Shown: positions 10,613 to 20,347 of the stretch, in pieces
How positions within the stretch are numbered: position 1 is the first letter of the stretch
Layout: every line of letters starts with the position of its first letter
Source of the DNA: Chloridium humicola
Taxonomy: Eukaryota > Ascomycota > Sordariomycetes > Chaetosphaeriales > Chaetosphaeriaceae
DNA: 64,000 bases
Assembly (NCBI GenBank): GCA_027569505.1
Contig: JAPDFF010000029.1
Location: forward strand, 241,701-305,700
Reading direction: 5' to 3'
Made by a program: the position numbers and the translations under genes
The notes under the pieces: generated by a model
Database searches by the model: none
Told to the model about the DNA's origin: nothing
The model's input: the letters and a program-made list of their open reading frames with translations, nothing else

Positions 10613-12613
10613 TCAGCTCCCATCAGCAGAACGGACGACGTCCTTTCCCTTCCCCTTCGGCGACCTCGGGGGCGCCTGGTCTGGCTCGGACACGACCGCA
10701 GAATTTCGGGCTTGATCCGGCTGTTCATCGGAAAGCGCAGACACGGCCGCGGAGGCGCGATTGTTGGGCTCAGACTCGGGAGGGGTGATGGAACGGGCAA
10801 CCTGCGTTCCAAGGGGCGGAAGCTGAGGAGCGTGAGCCGGGGTGTGCGCGTTCGTCTCGGGCGCGTCCTCCTGGATGACGGGGAGGGGCCCGGGCGGCGA
10901 CACCCCCGGAGCCCTGGGCCCACCGCTCTGTGCGGCTGGAGTCTGCGCCATCTCAGGCGGCGGGGGCTGCGATCCTTCTTCGTCCGCCTCCTTCATGGCC
11001 TTCCTCGCGCCACGGCACTCGCGGTTCCACACGAAAACAGCGGCCACCAAGCCAACCAGAAGCAAGACGCCAAACGTCACGCCCAAGGCGATGGCCACCT
11101 TCTTCCAATGGTCCGGACCAGACTCGGTCCCGTTGTATCCGTACCCGGACCCAGATCCTGACCCAGACCCAGACCCAGACCCAGACCCAGAACCATCATC
11201 ACTGCCATCGGTGTTGAGACTGCAGCGGCGGTTGGTACAGAACATGGTAGCGGACGGGATGGAGGCGCTGGCGCTTGCGAATGCAACAATAGTCGGCGTC
11301 GGCTTCTCCGACCCAGAGGGAAACTTAACCGCAGCGACGCCGATCATTGAGTTGGCGAAGTCGAAAACGAGGTAACTGCGGCGCAGCAGAGAGCTTCCAA
11401 TGTTGTAGTAGTAGGACGACGACGAGGAGGAGGAGGAGGAGGAGGAGGAGGAGTCGCTGCTGTACGACCAGCTCTGCACGCCGAAGAGACACACTCCTGT
11501 CCCGTTCAAGGCGTCGCTGGTTTCGTAGTAATAGCCGAGAACGCTGGGAGACACAATGAGATCGGCCGTCTCGACGTTCAGCCTCGGGCCGCCGGCGCGG
11601 CCGAGCTCAAATACGAATTTGGTGTTTTTGGTCTCGGCGGCATTGCATGGGATCGTGAACAGGCTCAATGTGTCGCTGAACGTCGCACCAGCCATCTCAG
11701 CCACCTTCTCGACGAACGTCGTGGGCAGGTACGAGAACACCTCACCCGGGCCGATGCTCACGTCGAGGGGAAAGTCATTGGACCTGATGGCGGGCATCGC
11801 GGCCCCGTCGGCGGTGGTGGCGTTGATGCTGGAGATCTTGGTCGCCCAGGCGTAGGAATAGGCGCTCGAGTACCCCGCGTCGTTGGGCATCTCCAAGAGG
11901 TCCCCGGTGAACCTTGAGGTGTCGACGGCACCAAATAGCAGGCCGCCAGAGGTGCCCTGGGGGTTGTCCAGCCAGAGGCTGTACGCCGAGCTGGCGATTT
12001 TGCCGGATGAGACCATGCGGTCGAGGATGTGCTCGTAGGTGGCGCTAGAGGAGCTAGAGTAGTACGAGGAACCGGGGAACCCTAAGCCGAGAACACCAAT
12101 CCAGCGATCGGTGCTCGAAACCAGGCCCATGGGGTAGTCATCGACCTCCACGTTTCCCAGGACGAACTTGTCGGTCATGTTCTCGCCCATCACGGACGTG
12201 CCGTCGATATATCTGTCGCTGAAGGAGCTGAACCTGCTGTTTGCCGGGAGGTAGGTCTCGGAGTTGGACTTATTGAAGCTGCCCCATCTGCAATACGAGA
12301 TGCGACCGATGCGAGAGCTAGAGGAGCTGTAATACCAGTCGGGCGAGCAATACCGGGTGTTGGCGTCGGGCACCCATGTGTCGGCCGAGGACGACGAGAT
12401 CAGCAGCGACAGCTTTTGGCCTGGTGTGCCGACGGTGGCATCGACGACGTAGGCATAGTCGGACGACTCGAGGCTGATCTGCTCCGTGCCACGCCCCGCG
12501 AGCTTGGGGACGGCCTGGTCGTCATATTTGGAGAAAGGGAGGAGCACATGCTGGGCGGCGGCATTTGCGACCAAGAGAAGGGCGAAAGCGAAGGAACGAG
12601 TGTGGTGCGCCAT
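10613..12613 (-). CDS. Membrane-anchored pepsin-fold (A1) protein lacking both catalytic Asp
   Basis: 666 residues from the ATG at 12613, chosen because it begins a signal peptide (MAHHTRSFAFALLLVANAAA); an upstream in-frame ATG at 12766 would bury it. The ectodomain has the aspartyl-protease layout: YVVDATVGTPGQ...ADTWVPD, then LGLGFPGSS, then FSYLPTTFVEKV. The two motifs that normally carry the active-site aspartates (DTGS, D(S/T)G(T/S)) read ISSSSADTW and VSIGPGEVFSYLP, so both Asp are replaced. After poly-Ser and Gly-Ser runs comes one TM helix (about 515-540, VAIALGVTFGVLLLVGLVAAV) and a roughly 125-residue Pro-rich cytoplasmic tail. I read it as a non-catalytic, receptor-like member with type I topology. 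It is intronless. Confidence 0.85.
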   Translation of the reverse strand: MAHHTRSFAFALLLVANAAAQHVLLPFSKYDDQAVPKLAGRGTEQISLESSDYAYVVDATVGTPGQKLSLLISSSSADTWVPDANTRYCSPDWYYSSSSSRIGRISYCRWGSFNKSNSETYLPANSRFSSFSDRYIDGTSVMGENMTDKFVLGNVEVDDYPMGLVSSTDRWIGVLGLGFPGSSYYSSSSSATYEHILDRMVSSGKIASSAYSLWLDNPQGTSGGLLFGAVDTSRFTGDLLEMPNDAGYSSAYSYAWATKISSINATTADGAAMPAIRSNDFPLDVSIGPGEVFSYLPTTFVEKVAEMAGATFSDTLSLFTIPCNAAETKNTKFVFELGRAGGPRLNVETADLIVSPSVLGYYYETSDALNGTGVCLFGVQSWSYSSDSSSSSSSSSSSSSYYYNIGSSLLRRSYLVFDFANSMIGVAAVKFPSGSEKPTPTIVAFASASASIPSATMFCTNRRCSLNTDGSDDGSGSGSGSGSGSGSGSGYGYNGTESGPDHWKKVAIALGVTFGVLLLVGLVAAVFVWNRECRGARKAMKEADEEGSQPPPPEMAQTPAAQSGGPRAPGVSPPGPLPVIQEDAPETNAHTPAHAPQLPPLGTQVARSITPPESEPNNRASAAVSALSDEQPDQARNSAVVSEPDQAPPRSPKGKGKDVVRSADGS

Positions 12614-13287
12614 GTCGCGCAGAGGCGGGCGCAGAATGAGCGATGTGGTGATCAGGTTGGGAAAAGAGTGGACGTCGATGCTAGCTCGACATGATGTATT
12701 GTACCTGTCAGCAGAACAGCGAGCGGCGGGCGAGGAGAAACGAGGGAATCGAGGCAAACTCGACACGAGGTATGCCCCCCTTGATGACTTTTCGGCTCCT
12801 GCTCTGGTGCCTGGCCCGATGTTGGTGCCAAGAAGAATCCGAGCGAGAGGGCCGCAGCTGATTGGTGGTGTATCGAGGCTAGCCCAGGCTGGGTGTTTGT
12901 TAAATTTAGCCCCAGGGACTGGTCAATTTCCCGAGCGATGCGAGGAACTTGTGTCTGATCAAACTCATGTTCGTTCCCGCCGAGGTTGTCTGTTCCACAG
13001 TCTGCGAGCCCGTGCTCAACGTAGAAATGGTCGCAAGGCAAGCTGGATTGCAAGCGTTGTCGCGGGATCAACATCAGGGCGAAGTCATTGCACAGGTGAA
13101 AGAGAAGTGAAAAAGAGAAGTCTTGAAATGCCAAGAAGGGCTCGATGAGCCCCACCGCTTCCCCGCCTGCCCAACCTGGCAAATCCTTGCGACGGATGCC
13201 CCACCATCCCAAGTCCATCGTCCAACAACTGCCAACGTCATCAACCTGCCTCTGTCCAACACAAACTTGGGAAAGAAGGCGGCCGCG
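12614..13287. promoter_or_regulatory. Divergent promoter region, pepsin-like gene and twinfilin
   Basis: 674 bp separate two divergently transcribed start codons (12613 minus, 13288 plus). I see no strong TATA box or repeat. Sharing of regulatory elements is an inference from the head-to-head layout only. Confidence 0.4.
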
Positions 13288-14406
13288 ATGCAGTCTGGTA
13301 TTTCCGGTAGGCGATTTCTCAACATTTTTATGCTTGCAAGGTACAGAATCGCTGACGGCAATTTCTTTCAGCCTCGCAGGAGCTGGTCTCCCAGTTCAAC
13401 GACCTCCTCTCCTCCGACCGCCACTTCGGCCTCCTCGCAAGCATCGAAGCCGAGCAGCTGCGGCCCCTGACGCTGCTGACATCCTTCTCCCCCGGCAACT
13501 CGTTTGCCGCCAACGTCCAGTCTCTGCTGCAGCCTCACATCAAACCCAATGAGCCCCTCTACATCATCCTCCGCCGCTACTCCTCGGCCCCGGCCCTGGT
13601 GGCCGTGACCTACGTCCCCGACACGGCCAAGGTGCGCCAGAAGATGCTGTTTGCCTCGACGCGCCTGACCCTCGTGCGCGAGCTCGGCAGCGAGCACTTC
13701 CGCGAGACATTCTTCGCGACAACCCCCGAGGAGCTCACCCCCGCGGGTTTTGAGAAGCACGACGCGCACACGGCGCTGGAGGCCCCGCTCACAGAGGAGG
13801 AGAAGAGTCTTGGGGACGTCAGACGCGCCGAGCAGGAGGCCGGAATGGGCACCGGGACGCGTGAGATACATCTGAGCCAGAATTTGGCCACGCCAATCGA
13901 GGAGCGCGCGCTCGAGGCGCTGCAGGAGCTGGCAGCAGAGAAGAAGACGTTGGTCATGCTGGTGAGTGCCGGGCCGCCCTTTAACCTACGAGCTGATGCT
14001 GACTTTGCTCTAGAAAATTAACCCCACTTCTGAGTCCGTCGAGCTTGTGCCAGACAATTCCTTCCCCTCGTCCATCGCCGAACTCGTGCAGACCATCTCA
14101 CCAACAGAGCCGCGGTTCACATTCTACCGGTATACACATGCGCACAACGGCGGCGAGAGCAGCCCGCTGCTCTTCTTCTACACCTGCCCGAGCAGCTTCA
14201 GCACCAAGGCCATCAAGTTCCGCATGATGTACCCGCTGATGAAGCGGGCGGTGCTCACCATTGCCGAAAAGCAGGGCTTGCAGCCGCAGAAGAAGTTTGA
14301 GGTGGAGGACGCAAGCGAGATTACCGAGCAGGGTGTGCTGGAAGAGCTGCATCCGAAGGTCGAGGTTAAGAAGGTGTTCAGCCGGCCGAAGCGGCCTGGG
14401 CGGTGA
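13288..14406 (+). CDS. twf1: Twinfilin (two ADF-H domains), 2 introns
   Basis: Model join(13288-13306, 13372-13961, 14014-14406), 333 residues, the usual twinfilin length. The first exon encodes only MQSGIS plus one base, and splicing gives the conserved MQSGISASQELVSQFNDLL start. The first ADF-H domain occupies about residues 5-140 and the second about 175-315, with the RFTFYRYTHAHNG block typical of domain 2, then a basic tail (VFSRPKRPGR). Introns are 65 and 52 nt with GT-AG ends. Twinfilin binds ADP-actin monomers and caps filament barbed ends at cortical actin sites. It is convergent with the AAA ATPase gene, with 157 bp between stops. Confidence 0.95.
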
Positions 14407-14563
14407 TGGATGGTAGTGGCAGCGACGATTGCAAACGAGTCTCAATATCAGGAGGCTAAAAATCCAAATGAACCATTTCCAGGCTCAGCTACGGCGTTCA
14501 TTTCCTCAGGGCCATTGCTTCCTTCAGATCCAGCCACCTTGTGAGTCCGACCACCAGAACCCC

Positions 14564-16902
14564 CTATCTGCCCACACTCGCACATTGGTCCGCCAGCATC
14601 CTCAGCGCAGTGATCCTCTTATCTGCCAGCATGTACAACATGTCGGCCGTGGCCTTGCCGCCCGCCCGCGAGGTTAGCAGCTGCGCGCTCTTGAGCAGGT
14701 TCTTGATCTCGCGCCCGTTCAGCGGCAGCTCCGAGAGCCGGTCGAGGTTCTCGGCCGTAACGTCGAACTTGTGGACGCCAAAGTGCTCAAAGAAGTTCTG
14801 CCACACCTGCTTGCGTGCGCGCGCGCCCAGGTCCTGGTACGGCAGGAAGAGGTCCACGCGCGACTGGAAGGCGTGGTCGATGCGCGAGAAGCGGTTGGTC
14901 GTGAGGAAGAGGATGCCTTGGTAGTACTCGAGTTTGGTGAGGAAGACTGGCGGTGTTAGTGGTTTGTCTAGGTGTGGTGAGGGGCTTCTTACTTGACACG
15001 AGCTCGTTCCGGCTGAGACTGTCATCCAGCCGCGCCCCCAGGAAGATATCGGCCTCATCCAGCAGCAGCATCGCGTTCCACAGCTTGCAGAGTTCGAGCG
15101 CGTTATCTAGGGCGGGCTCGACGACCTCGGGGCTGGTGCCCAGCATGCCCGTGCTGATGAGATACAGGGGAACGCGGGCCTTTTCGGCAACGGCTTCTGC
15201 GGTGTACGTCTTCCCGACGCCCGGCGGCCCGAACATGAGGATGATGATGCCGCGTCCTGGATCTCGTCAGCAACACATTTCGTCTTGGCCGATCCCCAAG
15301 TGGCTTACCCTTGTCAGTGACAAAGTCATCAAATACCTCATCCGACGTCGCCTTGCTCTGGACAAACTCCCAGGCCAGCTCTTTCTCGCCCCCAGGGAGC
15401 ACGAGGTTGTCGAAGGCCTTGTCGTTCCACACGATCTCAGTCAGCTGGTTGATGTGGAATCGAGCTGCTTTCCGTTAGCTGCTTGCAAGGTTACTCGGGG
15501 CGTTGGGAATACGTACCCCAGTCCTTGTTCTTGAGGTCGAAGCCAATCAGCCACGGGGTTGTGAGGAGACAGTGCTCGTCCGACAGTTCCGTCAGGTATT
15601 CAACCCGCTCATCAGACACCGTCTTCGATTCCTCAGCCGGCTCCTCGATGGCACTCCCGTTATTGGACGACTCTGCATCGTCGACATCGTCCGCGCACAA
15701 TGGCTCCGGCTCAGCAGACTTCTCAGCGCCGACGTACCCCAGCTCCCGTAGCCCGGGTTTGACGTAGTTGTTGCTCTTGAGATAGGCGTAGCGGTCAATG
15801 ACGACCCTGCCTGTCATCTACGCGGACATCAGAATGTGCATCGCAGGGATCTCATGGGCGTACTTACCGGCTGCTCCTTGTCCGTGCTGCACGAGACCTT
15901 GTTGCCGCGGTAGTGAAGGAAGTGGTACCCCCTGAGCTGCTGGAACCGGCGCCCGCGAGCCATGGCCGTGGCCTTGATCTCCTCCGCGTTGTCTGCGTAC
16001 GACAGGGGGTAGACCGGCAAGGAGGTCAGATGCTTTGACCCCTTGAAGTAGGGGATGGTGACGTCGTTTTTCTCCAGGCCACATCGCTCGCCGTCCCAAT
16101 CGACATACTCGACGGTGATGTCCCAGCACGCGCGGGATTCCGACTTGTGGTACTTGACGACGCGACAGACAGCCTCGGCATCCCACCACGTTGTGCGCAC
16201 GATCTCGCCAGGTGGGAAAACCTGCCAGATCTTGCTGTAGCGGACCGTGCCCGTCGTCTGGGTGGTCTTGAGGTCCTTGATCGAAGGGGCCAGCAGGGGA
16301 TGCAGGAACTCAACCAGCTGGGCTGTCGCCTTCTTCTTGAGAAGGTCGTCGTCCGAGGCCTTGAGCTGCTCGTGCAGAGCCTGGAGGCGCTCCCAGCGGT
16401 GCACGAGGGGTCTGTAAGGGGGTTTGAAGGTCCACCCTTCCAGGGCAAGGTCAAGGTCTTGGTATTTGTCCAGCACCTCGGACAGCACCGCCCTCATGCG
16501 TGGGCAGTTGATGGTGAACGACTCGGTTTCCCAGTCCTTGTCGCTAGTATAGACGTTGCGGTGGATGATGGGCGTGTCGCGGACCTGCTCCTCCAAGTCT
16601 CTTTGCTCGTCCTGAATCACGGCAAACTTGGCCCAGCGGGATGGGCAATCGCCGTACGAGCACTGGTGTTTGTAGAGCTTCTGGACCGGTGGGGTGTCAG
16701 GCGCAACAAACGTGTCCTTGTCTTCCGTAAATTTGTTGTTCTCGGCTACCTCATCATCATCAACCTCTTCGGGCACGTCGTTAGCCGGCTCATCGGGCAG
16801 GGCCTCGACCGCTGGATGCTCGTCAGTCACAGAGGCAGTCTCGTCGACCGCCACAATGACTTCGGTGTCCGAGTCCACGGAGTTTGCGGTGACAATCGCC
16901 AT
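14564..16902 (-). CDS. AAA+ ATPase with N-terminal DUF7025-like region, 4 introns
   Basis: Model complement(join(14564-14946, 14993-15256, 15309-15464, 15517-15817, 15868-16902)), 712 residues; all introns are 46-52 nt with GT-AG ends and frames join exactly. The N-terminus is acidic (1-70). A middle region with FPPGEIVRTTWW and LRGYHFLHYRG resembles the domain preceding the AAA module in many fungal ATPases (DUF7025-like). The AAA module has Walker A GPPGVGKT, Walker B AMLLLDEADIFL, sensor 1 ILFLTTNR and an arginine-finger-like SRVDL, followed by a helical lid. Such proteins are numerous in filamentous fungi and their substrates are unknown. A link to mitochondrial ATAD3, sometimes made by annotation pipelines, is not supported by anything visible here. 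Confidence 0.92.
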
Positions 16903-17557
16903 GATGAGCGGCCGGTAAACGTGTCGGATAGCAGTGACGGTTGGATTGAAACAATAACTGAGTGATGCTGGACTCTTGGTGATGCCCAGGGACTGGACAC
17001 CACTTTTAAGGCCTGCTCAAGAGTCGAACACTGGCAGTGTTGCCTCAAGCGGATGAAGGCGGCCGCTGTCCGCAGTGCGCATCGCAGGCCCCCATAGCGA
17101 GGCGGATTTGAGCATCGAGCGGCCGCTGGCCCCCAAGTCGAACTGCATGGACCGTGATGCTGGCGAATCAAGACCAGCCCGGGGGGTGTTCTGCCTGAAT
17201 CTGCCTGGCGTTAAGAGGGCTCAGCAGCCCCAGTCAACGCCTTTTCCCAGTACCAACCAGTGAGAACCTGCCCTGAGAGATGTCGATGTCAAACAGGTCC
17301 GGCTCAAGGGCGTCCCAGGTGCGGGCGAACACAGCCTGGACCGCTTGGTCGATCCCGTCTCCGGAGGTTGAACAGGGGTCACGGTTGCCTCCTTTGATGG
17401 GCGCAGCAGCATGCCCCCGTGCTCATCTAACCTCCAAGCCTAATTGAGAGTGAGAACTGAGGACTGACAGAAGAATGACAGTGCAAAGTGGCAAAAACAG
17501 AATGGCAGGAAGAATGCAGCAGGTTGAGAAGCGTGCCCGCGAGGCGAAAAAAATAAA
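16903..17557. other. Intergenic region between AAA ATPase promoter and tRNA
   Basis: 655 bp upstream of the minus-strand ATPase and downstream of the tRNA 3' end. It contains two GCGGCCGC sites (near 17060 and 17120) and no convincing coding sequence. Confidence 0.4.
17547..17557 (-). terminator. RNA polymerase III T-run terminator of the tRNA-Asp gene
   Basis: Read on the minus strand, the tRNA discriminator base is followed at once by TTTATTTTTTT, the expected pol III stop signal. Confidence 0.75.
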
Positions 17558-17637
17558 CTCTCCCGCCGGGAATTGAACCCGGGTCTCGAGCGTTGTTGGT
17601 TGACAAGCTCACATACTGACCACTATACTACGGAAGA
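17558..17637 (-). tRNA. tRNA-Asp(GTC) with an 8-nt intron
   Basis: The cloverleaf folds by eye. Acceptor TCTTCCG pairs with CGGGAGA (one G-T wobble) and discriminator G follows. The D-arm contains AGTGGTCAGTA. Anticodon stem TGAGC pairs with GCTCG. The T-arm CCGGG/TTCAATT/CCCGG is perfect. The anticodon loop fits the 7-nt form TTGTCAC, anticodon GTC, only if 8 nt (ACCAACAA) are removed after base 37, the canonical tRNA intron position. CCA is not encoded, as in other eukaryotes. Confidence 0.93.
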
Positions 17638-17972
17638 TATGCAGGTGTGGACACCTGCTGTAGCTGCTGGTTGGTTGGATTGGCCACTTCGATTTACCCT
17701 CTATCAAAGGCATGTCAGTTCCAAGCGCGAACTTCCAGGGATTCCGAAGTTGCTCCCACATTCAAGTTTCCTTTTTTTCTTTCTCCTTTCCTCGTTTCTT
17801 ACTTCTCCTCTTTCTTATTCTTCTCCAACCGAATCATGAATGTTCATTTCTTGGCGACCGACGAGGTAGGATAATTCAGCCTCTCCAAATCGGGTTGGGA
17901 CATCCTTAACATCTCTGTACTTGCAAACTAACAACTCATTTTGGCAGCTCCGCTTGTATTGCTAGGAGGCCC
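17638..17972. other. Intergenic region between tRNA-Asp and Zn2Cys6 regulator
   Basis: 335 bp. It holds the upstream flank of the tRNA and the 3' flank of the regulator, with a strong T/C tract at about 17765-17830. No gene is recognised. Confidence 0.45.
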
Positions 17973-19831
17973 TTAACAACTCGCACTATCGTACTCGTTA
18001 GTGCTCTCTTCCTCTAATACCCGCAAGGTCTGGTATGGCCAAGTCCCCGTATCCAAATCTAGCTCCGCCCTTCGAGAATCTAGCTTGTGAACAAAGGCCG
18101 AGTCTTGCCCGCCGACAGCAGTCAGAATTCTACGAAATGAGCATAACATTTCCCCAGACGTGGCTAGCATTGCATCGCTGCGAGCAAACATGGAGGCACA
18201 CGCGATAAGATCCATCAATGCATCCGCGAGTCGGAAGATTTTGAGTTCCTGCCAGGGGTTTAGCCTCGCTTTTACTCTGAATTGGTTTCTTGCTCTCGGA
18301 AAAATGGAAAGCTTACCATGCCGTAACCGTGGGTCTTGATGGCGGTATCAGTTACAATGGAAAACAGGGACAGTAACTCATGCCCGATTTTGACCGGCAA
18401 GAGTAGAGAGAAGGCCTGGTCCGCTGGACTGCTGGCCATGGCAAAGTGCCGCGAGGTGTACTCCCAGAGCAGAAGTCTGATCCATTGCCGCGTCACAAAA
18501 AGGTCCACCCGCTGGGCTTCGTGAGGCGCGGCGTCGTCGGGAACAAGACTTAGGTTTGTCTGGTAACACACAATCTTCTGTCTCTCAACCGGCGCCTCGC
18601 TGAGCGCTGTCGACATGGATGTTGCTGTAAAGTCACCCTCGAGGTAGACAAATAGTTGAGAGAGCGTCTTGAACGCTTGGGATAGGCCTTCGTCGCCAGT
18701 GCCGTCTTCAAACTCGGGCGGGGTGTCAATCGGCCGGAGGATTGCTGGGATCTCGTGCTGCACGCAGTATGTCCTATCATGCCCTTCTGTATTAGCTGGC
18801 TGGTACTGGACCCCGAGCACGCAGCAAGGTGCTAAAACACAACAGTATTACCTCTCAGATATGAAGAGGAGCCAGTAGATTCGAAGCCGGAGACATCGCT
18901 CTCCCTTCTCTAGATGCTGATCTACTTCGGGTTGCCCAATCCGCATGGCGTGGACATATGTTATCGACTCTCGCAGAAAAAGCCCGGCCGTGCGGAGTTT
19001 GTTAGTGTTGGCATAGTAGATATGGAGAAAGAAAGGTATCAGGACAGCCGCGGTAGAGTAGGTCTCTCGGTAGTCGTAGAGTTCCCGTAACCGGAGGCAC
19101 TTTGTAGCAAAGTGAGAAGACGATGTTCCATTCCGTGGAGGTGTCGCTGTGTGCTCTGGGAGCCGGAGCTGCGCAATTGTGGCGGCACACAGTGACGCAG
19201 CGAGGGCCAAGGTCTCGGAATCTGGATCTGGTTGACTGAGTCTGAGGAGAAGTTCGTCGCTGTTGACGACGGGCCAGATCTGGAATGCTTGCTGGCGGAA
19301 GAGCTGGATGAAATGGCGGTATTCGGACATTGGTATCGGCTGATGTGGATGGACAACCGCGGGAATTGGCGGCAAATCACTGGGCGGCGCAGTGAATGTC
19401 TCATGGCCAGACAGGAAACCCGGTGACCAGTCGAACTGGCGGTCCCTTTCGCAACTACTACCATCTGTTTCGATGTCTTCGTCGCCAGTCGGGGATGGAG
19501 GATCCTCGAGCTGAGTGCGAGGGCTTGAGTCTCGCACTCTTTTCTGGAACTCTCTGATCCTGGCGCTTGCCGCGTGCCGTGGCCCGCCCTTGGGACCTCG
19601 CTTCTGGCGCAAGTACATGCTCGTGCATTGAACGCCCCGGAGGCGGCATTGGTAGCATGGCTTCGTCTCCTCGCACTTGACACGACGCAGTGTGCATCCG
19701 TCGCAGGGATTTCGAATCCTTAGCTTCTGGGGCATGTTGGGCTGTTCGCTGTCTCGCCGTCTTTCCGTGTCTTCAGTTGTACTCAGGAAAACCGGGCCAT
19801 CCTCAGACTCCATGGGGGTGAAGAAGTTCAA
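17973..19831 (-). CDS. Zn(II)2Cys6 transcription factor 1 (next to permease), 2 introns
   Basis: Model complement(join(17973-18248, 18317-18773, 18852-19831)), 570 residues. The binuclear zinc cluster is at residues 43-69 (CDGCTLRRVKC...CYQCRLRGVQC, spacing CX2CX6CX6CX2CX6C), followed by the basic linker RQKRGPKGG. The middle region (about 165-330) has the features of the fungal-specific TF domain, including a WPVVNSDELL block and, across intron 1, ISER/TYC. A second in-frame ATG at 19813 is an alternative start. Introns are 78 and 68 nt. The RGPKGG linker and the adjacent alpha-glucoside permease and GH31 gene are compatible with a maltose-activator role (MalR/AmyR-type). That function is inferred from context. 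Confidence 0.88.
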
Positions 19832-20347
19832 GCTCTTGTTGACCCCGCAACCTTACTCCCATTTGTGCGTTCCAGTTTCGGCCCGACTCGCCCCAGTCTT
19901 GGCCTCTCCCAACCCACCGGGATGGAACACTCGAGAGGGTCCAGACCCCATGGGGAATAATCGGCAGACCCATGACCCCCGACGTTGTTCTGGATGGTTC
20001 CCCACGCAAACCGGACCTCAATAATGGCAAGGCACGAAGGAACGGCTTGCGTGTTGAAACACTCTCCAGCATCATGGAACGGCTGTACGACAAGAGGAGA
20101 CCTGGGCATTGGGCAACAGTAGAGAATAACGATGGTGCGTCACTACATTTCATGAATAGAACACAAGGCCCAATAAATACATTGACGACTGGAGAACGAG
20201 AAAGAGTGAGCAAAGCTTAATAACCGCCAGAACTACATTCCATAATCTGCCTTAGTTCCCTTCAAGAATCAAGCTGTCAGTCAATGCCGAGTTGCCCAAG
20301 GAAAGCGCCGTCCTCTTGATGACCTGGCTGACAGGTAAGTGTCTCGT
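19832..20347. other. Intergenic region between regulator 1 and permease
   Basis: 516 bp upstream of the regulator and downstream of the permease, both on the minus strand. Overlapping frames at 19803-20220 have no recognisable domain. No repeat is seen. Confidence 0.4.

Noticed and set aside
10439..11161. 240-codon plus-strand frame opposite the pepsin-like gene tail
   Set aside because: It is Arg/Gly-rich antisense of a Pro-rich tail; the minus strand has signal peptide, fold and TM in one frame.
16147..16965. 272-codon plus-strand frame opposite the AAA ATPase first exon
   Set aside because: It is antisense to a well-supported exon with a clean splice structure and has no family features.
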